9,098 nucleotides of DNA from AP-15 sp045802495 (GTDB taxonomy: Bacteria; Pseudomonadota; Alphaproteobacteria; ATCC43930; CGMCC-115725), in the NCBI GenBank assembly GCA_045802495.1, contig JBJMQW010000065.1, forward strand, positions 1 to 9,098. The letters run 5' to 3'. The stretch's first letter is position 1. The number at the start of each line of letters is the position of its first letter. A model generated the notes under the pieces. That model made no database searches, had not been told where the DNA came from, and was given only the letters and a program-made list of their open reading frames with translations. The position numbers and the translations under genes are program-made. Below are positions 6,826 to 9,098 of the stretch, piece after piece.

Positions 6826-8223
6826 GTGCCGCTCAAGAGCCTGTCCGCCCGTCTTCTGATCCTCACGGTTTTTTTCGTGATGGTGGGCGAAGTCCTGATC
6901 TTTGTGCCTTCGGTGGCCCGCTATCGCATGACCTACTTCGAAAACCGTCTCGCTGCGGGCTACCTCGCGACATTGGCCGTCGAGGCCAGCCCTGACGGCC
7001 GCCTCGACCAGGGCCTGGTCGACCGGCTTCTCGCCCGGGTTGGCGCGCAGGGAGTGGCGCTCAATCGTTCGGATGGGACGGTGGTTCGGCTGGCATCTGA
7101 AGAGCCCCCGCGGCCGGACTTCACGATCGATCTCGGCCACCCGAACATTCTCCTCGCTATCAGGGGCTCCTTTCGCACTCTGCTCGGCGATGGTGATCGC
7201 ATCCTGCGAGTAGTCGGACCCGAGGCGAATGGCGGGGAAACCGTCGAGGTGCTGCTCGACGAAGCGCCGCTGCGAAAAGAGCTGTGGGATTTCGGCATCC
7301 GCATCCTCAAGCTTTCGATGGTTCTCTCGCTGATCACGGCGGCCCTCGTCTATCTCAGTCTGCAGTGGCTGATGGTGCGGCCGATGCAGCGGATCACGAC
7401 CAACATGATCGAATTCCGCGACGATCCGGAGGACGCCTCGCGGGTGGTCGCGGCGAGCCGCCGCACGGACGAGATCGGGGTCGCGGAGCGCGAGCTCGCG
7501 GTGCTGCAGAAGACCGTGCGCGCGGCGCTTGGCCAACGCGCACGGCTCGCCGCGCTCGGCACGGCGGTGACAAAGATCAACCACGATTTGCGCAACATCC
7601 TGGCGACCGCGCGGCTCGTCACTGATGGCCTCACGCTCAGCGCTGCGCCTGAGGTGCGCCGCGTGGCGCCGCGCCTTCTCGACGCGATCGACCGGGCCAT
7701 CGCATTGTGCACCCGCACTCTCGACTTTTCGCGCGAGGGCGCACCACCCCTCGCTCCGAGCCGGTTCGCCCTGGCGCCGCTGATTGAGGAGGTCGGTCCC
7801 GGCCTTGCCGTCGCCGCGGACGAGCTGGTGATCGAGCGCGCGGTGCCGCCCGACCTGACGATCGAGGCCGACCGGGATCAGCTCTACCGGGTCTTCATGA
7901 ACCTCGCCCGCAATGCGGTCGAGGCGGGCGCGCATCGGTTGCGTTTTTCCGCCATGCATGAGGGCCGGATGCTCATCGTCGAAGTCGCGGATGACGGCCC
8001 CGGGCTGGCGCCCAAGGCGCGCGAGAACCTGTTCCGCCCGTTTTTCGGCTCGGCCCGCCCGGGCGGCAGCGGCCTCGGCCTGGCGATCGCCCGCGAGCTC
8101 GTGCGGGCCCATGGCGGCGAGTTGATCCTGGCCTCCAGCACCGGCGCCGGCACGGTTTTTCGCCTCACCCTGCCCGCCCTCCCGGCTCGCAAGATCAGTC
8201 GAGAGCGAGCGTCAACGTCTTGA
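6826..8223 (+). CDS. Membrane-bound sensor histidine kinase (HAMP, HisKA-like, HATPase_c)
   Basis: This 465-residue kinase has a transmembrane helix at about 9-31, an extracytoplasmic sensor region of about 125 residues and a second helix at about 160-184. A HAMP linker runs to about 235. The dimerisation helix has phospho-acceptor His253 (INHDLRN). The ATPase domain shows the N box (NLARNAVEA, Asn359/Asn363), G1 (DDGPG, 389-393) and G2 (GGSGLGLA, 413-420). It should autophosphorylate in response to a periplasmic or membrane signal. The GTG start at 6826 lies 14 bases after the flavoprotein stop, so it probably shares that transcript. No response regulator lies in the window, so its partner is elsewhere. 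The signal is not identifiable; the sensor region resembles no family I can name. Its end overlaps the convergent rRNA methyltransferase gene by 29 bases. Confidence 0.92.
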   Translation: MPLKSLSARLLILTVFFVMVGEVLIFVPSVARYRMTYFENRLAAGYLATLAVEASPDGRLDQGLVDRLLARVGAQGVALNRSDGTVVRLASEEPPRPDFTIDLGHPNILLAIRGSFRTLLGDGDRILRVVGPEANGGETVEVLLDEAPLRKELWDFGIRILKLSMVLSLITAALVYLSLQWLMVRPMQRITTNMIEFRDDPEDASRVVAASRRTDEIGVAERELAVLQKTVRAALGQRARLAALGTAVTKINHDLRNILATARLVTDGLTLSAAPEVRRVAPRLLDAIDRAIALCTRTLDFSREGAPPLAPSRFALAPLIEEVGPGLAVAADELVIERAVPPDLTIEADRDQLYRVFMNLARNAVEAGAHRLRFSAMHEGRMLIVEVADDGPGLAPKARENLFRPFFGSARPGGSGLGLAIARELVRAHGGELILASSTGAGTVFRLTLPALPARKISRERASTS

Positions 8224-9097
8224 GATAGGCGGTCTCCGGCAGCGCCGGATGGATCGGGTGATCGGCATCGGCGCCCGCCATTCTGATGATGCGGCCGTTG
8301 CGGCCGGCATCGCCGAGCCCGCGCCGCACGGCTTCGGCAAATTCGGCTTCGCCGACATTATGCGAGCAGGAAGCAAGGAACAGGATGCCGCCCGTCCCGG
8401 CAACCGATGCCGCCAGCCGGGCGAGTTTGCGATAGCCGCGCAATGCCGCCGGCACATCCTTGCGCGATCTCGCGAAGGCCGGCGGATCGGCGATCACGAT
8501 ATCGAAGCGCTCGCCGGCGGCCGCGAGCCGGCTCGCTTCGCCAAAGACTTCGGCGCGGCGGAAGGTGCAGATTTCGGCGACCCCGTTGCGCGCCTCCGCC
8601 GCCGCGGCGAGAGCCAGCGCCGGCTCGGAGCGATCGATGCCGAGGACCGCCGCAGCGCCGGCATGCGCCGCCTGCACCGCAAAGCCGCCGCTGAAGCAGT
8701 AGAGGTCGAGAACCCGCGATCCGCCGGCCAGCGCCGCGACAAAGCGACGGTTGTCTCGCTGGTCGAAGAACCAACCGGTCTTCTGCCCGGCGATCAAATC
8801 GGCGTCGAAGACCGCGCCGTTTTCGGGCACCAGGACCGACTCCGCGAGGGCCCCGGTCGCAACTCCCGTTTCGGACGGCAGTCCTTCCAGTGTGCGGACC
8901 GGGCTGTCGTTGCGCAGCACGATGGCCGACGGCTCCAGCAGTTCGCGTAGAGCGTCCAGGACCAGCGGCTCGAGACGGGCCATGCCGGCGGCATTCGACT
9001 GAACGACAAGGACGGTCCCGAACCGGTCAACGACGAGACCCGGGAGACCGTCGGCTTCGGCATGAACAAGGCGATAATAGGGAGCATCGAAAAGCCG
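8195..9097 (-). CDS. rlmI: RlmI-type 23S rRNA (cytosine-C5) methyltransferase (5' end outside window)
   Basis: The frame is open from the right edge to a TGA at 8195-8197. The ATG at 8983 is internal, because the 38 codons before it encode the family's YRLVHAEADGLPGLVVDRFG segment. The 300 visible residues include GWFFDQRDNR and the SAM-binding motif I VLDLYCFSGGF (129-139). They also include motif IV ADPPAF (203-208) and the SCSH motif with catalytic Cys244. The family is a PUA-linked Rossmann methyltransferase; E. coli RlmI makes m5C1962 in 23S rRNA. The N-terminal PUA domain, expected in the family, would lie beyond the window. The gene converges on the histidine kinase and overlaps its end by 29 bases. 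Orthology to RlmI rather than a close paralogue is likely but not proven. Confidence 0.88.
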   Translation of the reverse strand, partial: RLFDAPYYRLVHAEADGLPGLVVDRFGTVLVVQSNAAGMARLEPLVLDALRELLEPSAIVLRNDSPVRTLEGLPSETGVATGALAESVLVPENGAVFDADLIAGQKTGWFFDQRDNRRFVAALAGGSRVLDLYCFSGGFAVQAAHAGAAAVLGIDRSEPALALAAAAEARNGVAEICTFRRAEVFGEASRLAAAGERFDIVIADPPAFARSRKDVPAALRGYRKLARLAASVAGTGGILFLASCSHNVGEAEFAEAVRRGLGDAGRNGRIIRMAGADADHPIHPALPETAYLKTLTLALD

Positions 9098-9098
9098 C

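Noticed and set aside
6745..8112. Long - strand open frame (455 codons) opposite the flavoprotein end and the kinase
   Set aside because: It is antisense to genes with clear motifs, has no recognisable domain, and is the usual mirror frame of GC-rich coding DNA.
8249..8950. + strand open frame of 233 codons opposite the rRNA methyltransferase
   Set aside because: The - strand frame carries all RlmI motifs; this one has none and is Arg/Gly/Ala-rich as expected for a mirror frame.

Overview
The window looks like chromosomal DNA from a GC-rich alphaproteobacterium. The 44-residue ribosomal protein L34 and the RnpA sequence fit that group. The HpnL-type membrane protein suggests a hopanoid producer, perhaps of a rhizobial or rhodospirillal type; the genus cannot be fixed by eye. 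No tRNA, rRNA, CRISPR array, insertion sequence or phage gene was seen.

Left part (1-4250). Three related ferritin-like (four-helix, putative non-haem di-iron) proteins lie on the + strand. The first is cut by the window edge. The second and third are joined by an ATGA start/stop overlap, and the third is joined by a GTGA overlap to an HpnL-family membrane protein. A strong hairpin terminator closes this unit, with the hpnL stop codon as its loop. The housekeeping pair rpmH-rnpA sits on the opposite strand between paralogues 1 and 2. It is driven by a near-consensus sigma-70 promoter in a short divergent intergenic region. The usual downstream partners of rnpA (yidD/yidC) are absent; rnpA instead converges on paralogue 1.

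Middle (4246-4676). About 430 bases hold no gene I can support.

Right part (4677-8223). A tight + strand run encodes a TVP38/TMEM64 (VTT-domain) membrane protein, a MerA/lipoamide-dehydrogenase-like flavoprotein disulfide reductase and a membrane-bound sensor histidine kinase with no response regulator beside it. The kinase gene overlaps, tail to tail, the end of a - strand RlmI-type 23S rRNA methyltransferase that runs off the right edge.

The most novel-looking part is the array of di-iron paralogues translationally coupled to HpnL. It suggests an undescribed oxidative step, possibly on a hopanoid or other lipid. That function is inference: only the metal-ligand pattern and the gene linkage are visible.
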